Of a DNA stretch of 64,000 nt, positions 1 through 10,591 are shown one piece after another. The translations under genes and the position numbers were made by a program. Origin of the DNA: Mytilus galloprovincialis (Eukaryota > Mollusca > Bivalvia > Mytilida > Mytilidae); NCBI RefSeq assembly GCF_965363235.1, contig NC_134846.1, positions 2,485,001 through 2,549,000 of the forward strand, given 5' to 3'. Within the stretch, counting starts at the first letter, position 1, and every line of letters starts with the position of its first letter. The notes under the pieces were generated by a model that had not been told where the DNA came from, did no database searches, and saw nothing but the letters and a program-made list of their open reading frames with translations.

Positions 1-57
1 AAGATCTTTGGAATTTTTAAGTATCCACATCTGATTCACGCCCCCTCTAGAATGGGC
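1..57 (-). pseudogene. Penelope-like reverse transcriptase fragment cut by the window edge
   Basis: Read on the minus strand this short stretch encodes GVNQMWILKNSKDL, the same peptide found near the start of the RT domain of the copies at 2.1 kb and 38.1 kb. It continues beyond base 1, so its state cannot be judged. It abuts a different repeat at about base 60, so it is a truncated copy or an insertion junction. Confidence 0.7.
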
Positions 58-65
58 AGTTTATA

Positions 66-790
66 AGTTGTGACTTGGATGGAGAGATGTCTCATTGGTA
101 CTCATCTTCCTTTATCTATTTTAAATATAAAAACAAACCCACTTATATTCAAACGGAAAGTTCATTATCAAATGTCAAAATCAAAACTGACAACGTCAGT
201 ACATGTATATATATTCTATACTTCACGACCTTCATCTATTATTCGATTCAGCCCTTGGATGGTGTAAACTTCCGAATCAACGTGTTTGGTGAAATGGTGT
301 ATGATATAAGGGGCAATGGTAGAAGGTGTAAGAAGAATGGTGTTTTGGTATATGAGGAATTGTGTGATTGTGTAACGTGTATATAAATTGTGGTTATCAA
401 AATTTAAGAGAACTGATTTTAATTTTATATATTAGTTTACAATATTGTGATCAAAATTCGTTTTTTAGAATAAATAAATAATTTTGTAGTCGAACGCTTT
501 TTTTTTTTATATTGAATTGCTTTATGGGTAGTTTCGGATGGTGAAGATAGAAGTGTAAGGTGTATGGTGCAAAGGTGTAACGTGTATTGTGTAATGACAC
601 AGGGTGTTTGGTGTAAAGATGTATGGTGTGATTGGGAAGTTTACACCAAAGGATTGTAAGTTGATACGGGATATTTATCAACAAGTTCTTAGTATCTTCC
701 CATGAATTATTTTTAAGAAAAGGACAAAACGTTCTTTGACATACCACTGATTCATTAACTTTCTGCTCAGACATTAATGACTTTTTAACA
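66..790 (-). repeat. Dispersed repeat with ACACC-rich tail and decayed RT 3' end
   Basis: On the minus strand this matches 21410-22450 of the plus strand nearly end to end. Both begin with a decayed RT C-terminus (around 780-690 here), pass through a stretch of repeated TTACACCA/CATACACC words, and end in the R1 motif (CCAATGAGACATCTCTCC type) near 75-110. Apparent short reading frames in it are by-products of the repeat. It appears to be a PLE-related element whose 3' region has been extended by simple ACACC-type sequence. Confidence 0.6.
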
Positions 791-819
791 AAGTCTGCAA
801 AGCAGCTGAAAGCTTTTCT

Positions 820-2040
820 TTAAAGTTCAACACTGCAAACAGACAAAATAAATAATCATTGAATGAAAATAGATTTTGGAAATTTAAGTTTAAAGCGCAA
901 CCATCGACTCCAAATTTTAACAACAAGTGAATACATATTATGAATGAGATGAAAGTTTATCTTTGTTATTGTATTTTTCAAGGGCTTAAACATTGCTGGT
1001 TAAATTGATTCATTAGCTATTAATTCCTTACTGACCGAATACAAAAATTGATGGAATCTAATACGTTAAATGTAGAATCTGAAATCGGATTGCTCATAAA
1101 AAGTCATCATGTTAGGAAAATGTATCTATGTCAAACTCATTTGAACAAAATTTTCTCAAAAGTCAAAAATAAACTGACTACGCAAAGACTACCTTCGTAC
1201 GGATTTAGGCAAAAACATTTAAGAAAGGTTTCAAAGAAAAAACAATATTGATGAAACTTTTTTTCATACCATGCGTTCTTCAAAAACATCATATAAAGAT
1301 ATTTGAAAGGGTTAATGAATCTCTCATCAACGGAAACCTGCATGATTCTTACAAAGACAGGTACTTAAATAGTCAACTGAATTGGTTAACATTAATTCTT
1401 ATTTAATTTTTTTAACGTGTACTTGTTGAATCTTTGTAATATCTACATTAATTTCATAAAATATATTTTGTACGTAGATTTTCAAGAGGTATTTATTCAC
1501 TACATTCTTAGTGTGTCTATTTTGACAAGGCATGTAAGCTACCTTCAAAGGTGTCAACACTTGATTGTTATATAAAAGGGACAATGATGGTTTGAATAAA
1601 ATGCAATGCAAGCACTTTAAATCTGATATGTTAGCAAAACAAAAATAGATTTGGATTTTCCAGTGTTAAAATAGACTGTATATGCTAAATTAGCCTTAAG
1701 CTTGTACTGTATAATCTATTGACTTATTTATAGACGGGTTTCCCAAATTTTACAATCTCGGTGGATGTTACGCCAACAACTTTGTGAAGATGTTTATCGT
1801 CTAACAAGTATAATTTCTAAGAATCGTCTTAAATTACTGACCCTTATCAACGACCAAAATGTCATTTAATATAAAACGGACCTAACTATGATAATAATAT
1901 AGTGTTTACAAAATGTGGAAAAGTGGTTGATTCAACTGTACCCTTTGGTAGGTTATTTTCAGTTTGATGCATACCTCTCTTTGAAATTCTATATGTATGT
2001 TGTCTCTTTTGTTATCTTTTGCTTCTCTTTAGATTTGAAG
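820..2040 (+). repeat. Left arm of a duplicated locus (pairs with 23025-23968)
   Basis: Long stretches match 23025-23968 in the same orientation, including the segment around 1400-1610 where both copies keep a similar minus-strand peptide (CQNRHTKNVVNKYLL). This copy has about 280 extra bases around 1080-1370, or the other copy has lost them. Homology resumes at about 4588 after PLE-A element 1, so the two arms were once continuous. No host gene is recognisable. Confidence 0.65.
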
Positions 2041-3130
2041 AAACGATACATAGCTGGGTCTTCAAAATGTTCGACCAAACATCTTTCTAAAGTACTGACT
2101 ACTATTCTTTCGACAGTTAAAGATGGGCTTCAAAAATATTGAGGAGATATATTCTACCAGTGGTGTTAACCAGATGTGGATTCTCAAAAATTCGAAAGAT
2201 CTACTGCTTAACCTTCAATCACAATCTTTGCAATTTTGCAGCAACATAAAAACTTTTGATTTTTCTACGCTATATACTACTATTCCCTATGCTCAGTTGA
2301 AAGATCGACTACACCATCTCATAAAACAGAGCTTTTTCTATAAAAATGGAAATCGTAGATACAAATTTCTTGTTTTGGGTTACAATAATTCATATTTTGT
2401 GAAAAATCACACTGAATCTCCCAGAAAATATACTGAAGATGATATTATCAAAATGCTGGACTTTTTGATCGACAATATATTTGTTGAGTTTGGAGGATTT
2501 ATATTTCAACAGACAGTCGGTATTCCAATTGGTACTAATTGTGCACCCCTGCTGGCTGATTTGTTTTTGTACTCGTATGAAGCAGAATTCATTCAGAACC
2601 TTCTAAAAGACAAAAAGAAAAAGTACCTTGCGAAATTCTTTAATTTTACTTTCCGATATATTGATGATGTTCTATCATTGAATAACCCATATTTCAGCCA
2701 ATACTTACATCTCATATATCCAAGTGAACTTGAAATTAAGGATACCACTGATACTAGAAGGACTGCTTCATACCTTGATCTTTTCCTCAATATTGACGTA
2801 GATGGACGACTTCACACGAAAATCTATGATAAACGGGACGATTTCAACTTCCCAATTATCAATTTCCCATTTCTCAGCAGTAACATACCCTCTGCCCCTT
2901 TGTATGGTGTTTACATATCACAATTGATACGTTATTCTCGTGCTTGTTCACACTATACGGACTTCATATACAGGAGTGTGCTCCTTACGCAGAAACTGCT
3001 CCAACAAAGTTATGAGGAGGACAGATTAAAATTGACACTCCGTAAATTTTATGGACACCATCACGATTTGGTGGATCCATACGATGTGTCGTTGACCAAA
3101 CTAGCTAAGGACATTTTTACCACATGGTAG
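2041..3130 (+). pseudogene. Penelope-like reverse transcriptase, frameshifted
   Basis: The reading frame opens with KKRYIAGSSKCSTKHLS and runs to KDGLQKY, where a TGA appears. The related copy on the minus strand at 38.1 kb has two extra bases (TG) at this point and reads on into CEEIYSTSG, so a 2-bp deletion at about 2141-2143 broke this copy. From 2145 a second frame runs to the stop at 3130. It contains FDFSTLYTTIP (RT motif 2/A; the D-x-x-x-LYT-x-IP form is typical of Penelope-like elements), GIPIGTNCAPLLADLF and the catalytic FRYIDDVLSLNN. The GIPMGTN motif has isoleucine for methionine. No initiator is seen, because the 5' end is truncated. It would synthesise cDNA on a nicked target if intact; this copy is not functional as it stands. 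Confidence 0.85.
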
Positions 3131-3984
3131 ATTGTGTTTTGTCATAATGTCGTCTAATCTTTTAATTACCAAACGTGACTTATTCCCGATTGTGACTGTT
3201 TTGCCGAGTGTGAACTCGCATTACTATAAGACGTGGTACGGTACTTGTCCATCCCAAATTCATGTATTTAGTTTAAATGTTTAATGTTATATTTGTACTT
3301 CTCATCGGATTTTGTCAAATGTGTTGACGTCTTTTCTATTATATTTATGTGTTATGGTAAAGAAAATTAATCACCGCCTTCATTTATCAGATTTGATTTC
3401 GTTCAACGTAATCAGTACGATATTTTACGTTTGAAGTTAAATTCAAAACAAACCGGACATAGTTTTATAATATAGTTAATTGCTACCTTAGTTTGATATT
3501 AATAAGTATTAAGATGTGCTTTGTTATTAAATGCAATATCAGTATTTAGTTCAAATATATAATCTTAAATCAATCCTAATTCTTATCTTATTCATTCTTA
3601 TGTGACGTCATTTTTCATTTTTTGATGATCTGTTTTACAAATTCAAATGACGTCATTTTTTCGTCATTTTTCAGTTTCAAATAGGACGTCACTTGGCGTA
3701 GAGGTTTAAACTTATTCGGATGTGTCTACTTTTGTGTTTTAAATGTCTGGTTATGTAAATGTATTTCAGTTGTTTCCTGTAATTAGTTAATACTTCAGTT
3801 TTATCATGTACATCTTTTGAATATTCATTTTATAACATTTACTGTTTCCAAAAGTATAAATTATTCTAAATTATAGGGATTTTCTGGTAACTAACAGAAA
3901 ACCCTTGCCGTTTTTGGCACAACCTTTTTGATCTTTTGGTCCTCGATGCTGTTCAACTTTGTACTCGTTTCGGCTTTCAAACTT

Positions 3985-4040
3985 TTGTATCTGGGCATCA
4001 CACGTAGGTCTTGTGTGGACAAAATACACTTCTGGCGTAT
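3985..4040 (+). other. Degenerate hammerhead-ribozyme module in PLE-A tail
   Basis: The stretch has the layout of the retrozyme hammerheads at 60.2 kb: GGGCATCAC, then a decayed core, GTCTTGTGTGGAC as stem II, a decayed GAAAC position and TCTGGCGTATT as the 3' strand of stem I. The bases leading up to it (3895-3985) also match the retrozyme unit (TTTTTGGCACAAC, TGCTGTTCAAC). The core CTGATGA is lost, so it should not cleave. Confidence 0.5.
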
Positions 4041-4587
4041 TAAAATTTTGAACTTGTTGCCTTTTGTTGGCTGTTGTTCGTGTGATTCTTTGTCAATTGT
4101 GTTCTCCAATTTATTTATATTGTAGTCCTGTGTTGTCATTTTGATGTTATATTTCACATGGCCATAAAAGTGCGAGGTTTGGCATGCCACAAAACCAGGT
4201 TCAACCCACCATTTTTTCCTTTAAAAATGCCCTGTACCAAGTCAGGAATATGGCCATTGTTATATTATAGTTCGTGTCTGTGTGTATTACATTATAATGT
4301 CGTGTCGTTTGTTTTCTCTTATTTTTAAGTGTAAATTCACATTGCGATAAGACGTCTCACGGTACTTGTCTTTCCCAAATTCATGTATTTGGTTTTGATG
4401 TTATATATATATGTTATATTTGTTATTCTCGTGGGATTTTGTCTATGTGTGTTACATTTTAGTGTTATGTCGTTGTTCTCCTCTTATATTTAATGCGTTT
4501 CCCTCGGTTTTAGTTTGTTACCCCGATATTGTTTTTTGTCCATGGATTCATGAGTTTTGAACAGCGGTATACTACTGTTGCCTTTAT

Positions 4588-5000
4588 TTATCATTAAGAT
4601 GATTTAGTGCTCTTTGGAAAGAATGAATTCTGTAAGAAATTGTTTGTTACAATTTTTGCATTAGTTTGCGACACCACTTTTATTCACAATTTAAGTATTT
4701 TTTTTTTTTTGTAATTTCAAATATAATTGTCGTAGTGACAGCAGTATAGTTTTCAAGTTTTTAAATTCACTACTATTCTATTGGAAAAAATGTAAAAAAA
4801 CCCAAAGAAAATGATAATATCTAAAGCAAATAAATATTTAAAATACTATTTATTATCAAATACAAGATTACCAATAATCATAAAAAATAACAGTTGTAGT
4901 TGTTGTTTATTTTTTATTTTTGTATGTGTGTTTGGTTTTTTTTTTTATTTTAGTATGATTATTATTACTTTATTATTATTATATTTTTTTTTTTTTTTGT
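4588..5000 (+). repeat. Right arm of the duplicated locus (pairs with 23970-24390)
   Basis: It starts with CTCTTTGGAAAGAATGAATT and matches 23990-24390 through the poly-T tract, the CTATTCTATTGGAAAAAATG block and the ATTATCAAATACAAGATTACC block. Together with 820-2040 it defines the pre-insertion locus of PLE-A element 1. No gene is seen. Confidence 0.65.
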
Positions 5001-5155
5001 ATAGCAATATAATATTTCCCACAGAAAGTAACCAAAAGTTAGCGTGAAATAAATTCCAATATTGCAATAGTGCAATAAATCTTCAAAATTAATGACGTCA
5101 TCAATGTCAATTAGTTTAAACCAATTTTTACTTTCAAATATTATATTGCTATACA
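5001..5155. repeat. Short inverted-repeat (hairpin) element
   Basis: TATAGCAATATAATATTT at about 5001-5018 is repeated in inverse orientation as AAATATTATATTGCTATA at 5137-5154, each followed inward by an AAAGTAA/TTACTTT block. The interior holds a TGACGTCA at 5094-5101. The layout suggests a small MITE-like element. No target duplication was identified. Confidence 0.6.
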
Positions 5156-5205
5156 ATAAAAGGGTTATTGCATGAATATTGGGGAATATTGTCCCTTGTA
5201 GAACA

Positions 5206-5206
<1 letters not shown>

Positions 5207-5289
<83 letters not shown>

Positions 5290-5290
5290 C
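5207..5290. repeat. ATT microsatellite
   Basis: About 83 bases of uninterrupted ATT/TTA trinucleotide, roughly 28 units. It is probably polymorphic and prone to assembly error. Confidence 0.97.
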
Positions 5291-5554
5291 TTACTTTTTA
5301 CAAACTTTTGAATTACAATTTCTAGTTTTATCTGCTATCGGAATATTAAAAAGTTTAAATAAACCTTTAAATTCGAACATTAAATTGTAACTCTTTTTTT
5401 TTATTTACTTTTTTTGTTGGACTCTTAGAGTATACATACTACACATATCAATTTTCCAAATCAGTAAGTTCCAAATTATTCTGAATTTCATAAAAAAAAT
5501 ATAATGAACACCAAGTAAATAAGACTTACTCTTGCTCATATGTATTTTACTTAC

Positions 5555-5759
5555 CATTCACATTATTTGTCGTACGTAGATTTTGATTTTCTACCTTTAA
5601 CTGTGATATTTCATTCTCCATGTGTGTTAGTCTGGAAAGAATGGCATCTGGATCGTTTAATAAAAGACGTTTGCTTTTCTCATTCGTGACTGCGTGTTCC
5701 GCAGTATTACATGTCAAACAGAGGGTTCATAAGCATGCCATACAAATAACAAATTTCAT
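5555..5759 (-). pseudogene. Orphan first exon of a short-chain-collagen-C4-like gene, with a stop codon in the signal peptide
   Basis: The minus strand reads MKFVICMACL, then TGA (5729-5727), then TLCLTCNTAEHAVTNEKSKR followed by LLLNDPDAILSRLTHMEN and a short coiled coil. It ends at a canonical GTAAGT donor (5554-5549) in phase 1. The closest match in the window is the first exon at 58642-58360, which has QTKRLLLNDPDVINGRMTAL at the same place, also ends in phase 1, and also begins with a hydrophobic leader. The N-terminus is therefore a signal peptide interrupted by a nonsense codon at position 11. No downstream exon with the C-terminal domain is present between this exon and base 1. It is most likely a dead or dying gene copy; a sequencing error or stop read-through are the alternatives. 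Confidence 0.65.
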
Positions 5760-6844
5760 TGTTACATTCATCAAGTAAATTTCGTTCTTCGATAATTTTT
5801 TAATTCGCTGGTTATAAAGATAAGCAAATGTAGGGTCACTTTACACTGAAAACGTGACATATTTATGTATAAGGATATGCAATAGAAAATCTTTGTTTCT
5901 GAACAAATTATCTTTGGCAGCATATGAAATCAAATGTTTTAACCCGACACATTATCACACCTGTCCTAAGTCAGGAGTGTCTAGTTTTTGCTAGGTCTTG
6001 GGTGGGGTTTTTATTATTCTCTTTCAGATCAATAATTTTTCAGTTTTTAGTATGAAGTTCATTTGCATTGAATAAGTACACATTATTGTTTATGTTACAT
6101 CTAAACCCGCCTTCTGGTGCAGGATTAGAAAATAGTGGGATTAAACCTGCGTTTCAAGCTATAAATTCATTCTTTATCTTTATCAATTCAATCGCGCAAA
6201 CTAGCGCAATACATGGTTTTGTATAATACCTAGTTAATAGACTACTTTCGAGGTCATCCATCACCGGAAAAAAACTCGTCAATTATAAACGCCTTTATGA
6301 CGTCATTTACCAGATAGAGGGGATTGTCTGTATCCCTGCACTATTAACGTTCATCAAGCGTCTTAGTGATCGTCATTGTGCAGGATAAACTAGAAATAAT
6401 ATTTGTTTTGTAAGTACTTAGTTACAATTTCCTATTGACAGCAGTGCTGATTGTCAATTATGAAAATCTAGTTTGCCGAATAATTTTTGTGATATAGCAT
6501 TATAGTTTTCCAACCATTCACTCAACATTGGAACGGAAGTGACGATGCCCCTAAACGCACAAATGATGTTCACTAAAACCAGGGTTTTTGACGGAAATGC
6601 ATCGAACTCGAAAGTTGTCTATTATGTCTTAAATTACTGCGTTTGAATATCGAATGGTTTTTCGTAAATTATCTTACTATTTACCTGACTGTTGATTTTC
6701 TCGTTAGAATTTTGTCAATAGTTGTATGCGGGTCTTTTTATAAATGACTATCATACTAGTATATGGTATGATTTTTTTCTCATTGTTGAACGCTGTACTA
6801 TTGGCTACAATTTCTAATATCCACTTCATTTGAACTCTGGTGGA
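5760..6844. other. Non-coding stretch
   Basis: No gene was recognised. The block around 5941-6000 (CCTGTCCTAAGTCAGGAGTG followed by a GT-rich run) is a worn copy of the module shared by repeats R1 and R4. A TGACGTCA lies at about 6298-6305. Confidence 0.5.
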
Positions 6845-7060
6845 TAGTTGTTTCACTGGTATGATATCATCACCCCTAGTTTTTGGTGGGGTTCGTGTTG
6901 TTTATTCTTTAGTTTTCTATGTTGTGTCATGTGTACTAATGTGTCTGTTTGTCTTTTTTCATTTTTAGCCATGGCGTTGTCAGTTTATTTTAGATTTATT
7001 AGTTTGACTATCCCTTTGGTATCTTTCGTCCCTCTTTTACTTTATTTTCAAATTAATCCT
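6845..7060 (+). repeat. PLE-B solo 3' tail
   Basis: Contains TTTTTGGTGGGGTTCGTGTTG, GCCATGGCGTTGTCAGTTTA and the 3' terminus CCCTTTGGTATCTTTCGTCC. The same words in the same order form the tail of the RT-bearing PLE-B copy on the minus strand at 61365-62163. It is a strongly 5'-truncated copy with no coding capacity. Confidence 0.75.
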
Positions 7061-7608
7061 GAAACTAATTTCATCAAAAGTTTAACTAATGAAAAACCGC
7101 AAAGAAAAAAATACCTGATTGTCCTGAGTACAAACTTTATTATATGAAAACCAGTCTTGGTCATCCAGTAATAAATATTTGAAAGTAGCAAATCAGTAAA
7201 AGACAGTAGATACAAAACAAGCCATATTATGTTTGTTATTATTCTTGAAGTACATATGTTCAGGGATTTCGTGAATAGAGGTACGCAAAGAATTTTACTT
7301 GTTAACAAAGTACTTTTTTTCTATTTTCCGGAATACTAAGAGATTATACATCTACATTAAAACAATTTTCCTCAATGAATAAAGTCTTTATCTTATGATA
7401 TCATTTTAATGGTAAATGTTCGGTATATAACAATCTTGTTTCAAACCTCAAAACCATACATTGAAGTACATCTTTTGTCTACACATATAACTTTTTCTAT
7501 TTAATTTAATGTTTTCAATTGTTTTGAAACATTGCGTTTGACATGCTATTTCATGTTATCTGAGTACAATGTACAACGCAAGTTTGATCGTAAAGAATAA
7601 GCCTTTGT

Positions 7609-10591
7609 TTAGTTCCCTCCAACTATCACTAATTTATTCCCTGTAGGTAAAAGGGATCTCGCTGAACGACAAGCAGAGTTTGATTTTACATTTGAACACT
7701 TGTGAATTTGTAACATGCCGTCCAACATTTGTAACTCTGTTCTCAACGTGTCAATTGTTTGATGCAGGGAACGATGGTCGTCCTCCAATGAATTCACTTC
7801 CTGTCAAAATAAAACTTATGTTATATACCGTTTCTCATTATGATCAGAACAGTTTTTGATACAATATGTTACTATATGAAAACTAGGATAGTATTTGTGG
7901 AAATAACGGTATAGGAAAATGTCAGTTTTGTCTTAAATGATATATTAACGAGGTTCTTGTAAAATGCAATTAACATGATTTACACATAATATAAATATAT
8001 GATATGTTTTGCTGTTCGAATCCCCTGGTTTCATTAGCAATTAATACATGTAATAACACAGGGAGATGCATTAACGTCATTGTGTTAAGGACCATTGTTC
8101 CCAGCCAACAGCATGACTGATGCATTTATAAGAAAAAAATGTTAAATGTATACGGTGTTTGGTTGGGTTTTTTTGTGGGTTTTTTTGGCAATCTCACACG
8201 TTTTATAGGTAGACACATTGGTCAACCAGTTTTTCATTGTTCAAGACTTGAAACGTAAGATTGAGAAAAACGAACTTACAAAAAAAAAACAAAAATGAAC
8301 CCTGGTACTCCATAATGTTTAAGCAGTCGTTTTCCATCATTTGGAAATATCGTGTTGCTTGTGGTATGTAACTATTTGGTGTCAAGTCGCATTGCGTGAT
8401 GTCATTTGCAAGAGATTGAGAAAACAAAGAAACGAAATCTTTAAATGTGAAGACATCGTACATAGGACTGTGGGGCATATTTTTAACATGTATATGACCC
8501 ACACGTCTAAGTTTAAACGTATACTTAATTATGTACTACATTTCCCTTCACTTTGGGTATTCTTTAGAATTCATAATTCGCAGCAACCATGAGAATATAT
8601 ACTGGTAACATTCCCCAGTTATGTCTCTATGAGATAAAACTTAGAGATTATATCTGGAAAACAGACTGTAAACAAAATAAAATATCTTTGAATATTATAT
8701 ATCTCCACGAAATAGCTGTATTTAGAAAGCGCAACCTAAAAGAAACTGATATGCTCAATCACTTGTACTTTTTCCAGTTCTGCTATTCGTGCTTTCTGTC
8801 TGGTTCTTGTACGGACAGCTGATCGTCTGTTCTGTTCTTTCCGTCTGTTACGTTTAAATACTTCTTCTTCTGTTAACTATTTAAAGTTAATAATATTAAT
8901 ATTTAATCATTATATTTTAAGTAATTGATTCGTTCAGGAAAAGTCACATGTTAAACTATATTTTCGAAGGTAGTTAGAAAACAGAGGATAGCAAATTAAA
9001 GTGATATTGCACGGTTGTAGAATCTAAACACCGATATACTTTGTGGCGTCATCTAACATGTCTAATGAATTTCATGATACTGTTAAAAGTTTATATCTAT
9101 GATCGATTATTTGAAAAAAAATATCCTCAAATACATAAGATGAACACAAAAATTATAGAAAATAATTGAAGTAACAACTTATATGTTGTAATTGTCAAAG
9201 TGACAATATAATATTAAAACATTTCAACATTTCAATAAAATTAGACGATCGAAAAAGAGAATATAATACCGTCGGAAATTAATACATTGTAATATAACAA
9301 TTAAAGTCTTTGTATGAGGTCACTTTAGGATATATCGACCCCACGAAGAATACCGACCTCAAACTTCGTTCTCAGTCAATATACTTCTTTCACTTCAATA
9401 TATCCTTGTATCGACCTCAAACAAAGACTATATTGTACTATAGGGTTATTGAATTAATATTGGTGGATATTGCCCGAGCAGTATATCATATTGAACGAGT
9501 GCAACATGATATACTGCGAAGTCAATATCAACCAATATAAATGCAATAACCCTTTTAGTATATAGTAAATTTTTTTTATACAAAATTTCTGTTTTATTCC
9601 GTCTAACTACAAGTTTTAATTATAAATTTGACAAATAAAAAAAATCCGCGAAACTTCATGAATAACTTTTACACAAAGACGTCATGGCTCCTCAACGTGA
9701 CGTCATACAATTTAAAACTAACACACTGGAGGTTATTACGTAACCTACGATTCAAATTCGCACACTTTCACATTAAATCGTCCAATTCTAGGTAAGTGTT
9801 GTTTTATTTTCGATAATATTATAGTAATCGAACATTTATTGATCCAAATAATTCAAAATGGCGGGCCCTTCCTTTTTAAAAGAAATAAAATCCTTTGTTT
9901 TTACGAAGAACAAACGCATGGACTTTGTTTTATTAATACTTATTCAGATTTTAGATTCATGTTTTGTTGGAATTTGTATTGCTACGTTTTTAGTTATGTA
10001 TACTGATGTCTGACGTTTTTGGTCGTTTTTCCATATTGCAATGCAGTTTTCATTTTCAATTCTTATGATTTCGAATATCCGTGTGATATATTTAAGTTAT
10101 CTTCTTACATGTCTAAGGCATCATGTATTTCAGGGCTGACCTATGGTGAGAATCGGGCTGCTCAGTTTTAGGTCTATTTAATATTGTGTTTTTTTCGTAC
10201 TGACTTTTGTCTATTTTTCAGTTGGTAGACATCCTTTCTAGCCCTTGCGATGTCATTATTTTTTACTTATAAGTTAAATTGTCCCTTTGATATCCTTCGC
10301 CTCTCTTTCATGGACAAGTTATACACTTATAATCGATGTATGAATATCTTAAATGGCCCTTGTTACTAGTAAACTTACTAAATATTTGACAGGTCGTTGA
10401 TGTTCCACTATTAATTCTTCCTCTCCTGATATAACCCTCTTACACTGAATTTTTAATTTGATTTCTTCCTTTATCAAAGGGAGACAACTCTCGTCTTCGA
10501 GACATTGTTGTATTGCGTTAACCATTTTCTCGTCATCTTCATCAATACTTTTAGGTTCTTTAATTTCTTCAATGTGTTTTGTAATTTTCAT
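7609..10591 (-). CDS. bZIP transcription factor, FOS/ATF3/JDP2-like, three exons
   Basis: Joining 10591-10379, 8876-8769 and 7800-7609 gives a 170-aa protein with all splice phases 0. Acceptors are TTTTCCAG, AAATAG and TTTTGACAG; donors are GTAAGT and GTACAA. Residues 1-71 are acidic and unlike anything I can name. Residues 80-97 hold the basic region RRKEQNRRSAVRTRTR, which fits the bZIP signature and the N-x7-R-x9-L spacing (N87, R95, L105). Leucines 105, 112, 119, 126 and 133 form a perfect five-heptad zipper, followed by MLQIHKC, which recalls the end of the ATF3/FOS zippers. The middle exon is 108 bp, as I recall for the FOS basic-region exon. The ATG is the first codon after an acceptor, so an untranslated exon should lie upstream. 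The expected role is nuclear, dimeric and DNA-binding at AP-1/CRE-type sites. The basic region is unusual: SA replaces AA, and Thr94 replaces the usual Cys or Ser. Confidence 0.88.
9296..9440. repeat. Imperfect palindrome in bZIP intron 1
   Basis: AAAGTCTTTGTATGAGGTC near 9304-9322 returns inverted as GACCTCAAACAAAGACTATA near 9412-9431, with GGATATATCGA/TCAATATATCC inside. It has the form of a small hairpin repeat. It adjoins another hairpin at 9436-9559. Confidence 0.55.
9436..9559. repeat. Near-perfect hairpin repeat in bZIP intron 1
   Basis: The left arm GGGTTATTGAATTAATATTG continues into GTGGATATTG and GCAGTATATCAT. The right arm is the reverse complement with few mismatches, so about 47 bases pair on each side of a short loop. 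The word AGGGTTATTGCATGAATATT at 5160 shows a related repeat elsewhere in the window. Confidence 0.7.
10100..10312 (+). repeat. Decayed repeat fragment in bZIP intron 1
   Basis: The end, TTAAATTGTCCCTTTGATATCC followed by TTCGCCTCTCTTTCA, is a worn form of the PLE-B 3' terminus. Upstream bases (GGTGAGAATCGGGCTGCTCAG) look repetitive but have no second copy that I can align here. Confidence 0.4.

Larger units (their letters stand above)
2041..4587 (+). mobile_element. PLE-A element 1, a 5'-truncated Penelope-like retroelement
   Basis: The element consists of an RT coding part (2041-3130) and a 1.45-kb non-coding tail ending in the shared 3' terminus ACTGTTGCCTTTATTT. Comparison with the uninterrupted relative at 23.97 kb places the insertion between about 2040 and 4587, within a few bases. 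The tail carries two TGACGTCA palindromes (3603-3610, 3648-3655) and a degenerate hammerhead module (about 3985-4040). No GIY-YIG endonuclease was found after the RT. 5' truncation with a fixed 3' end is the pattern expected of target-primed reverse transcription. Confidence 0.8.
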
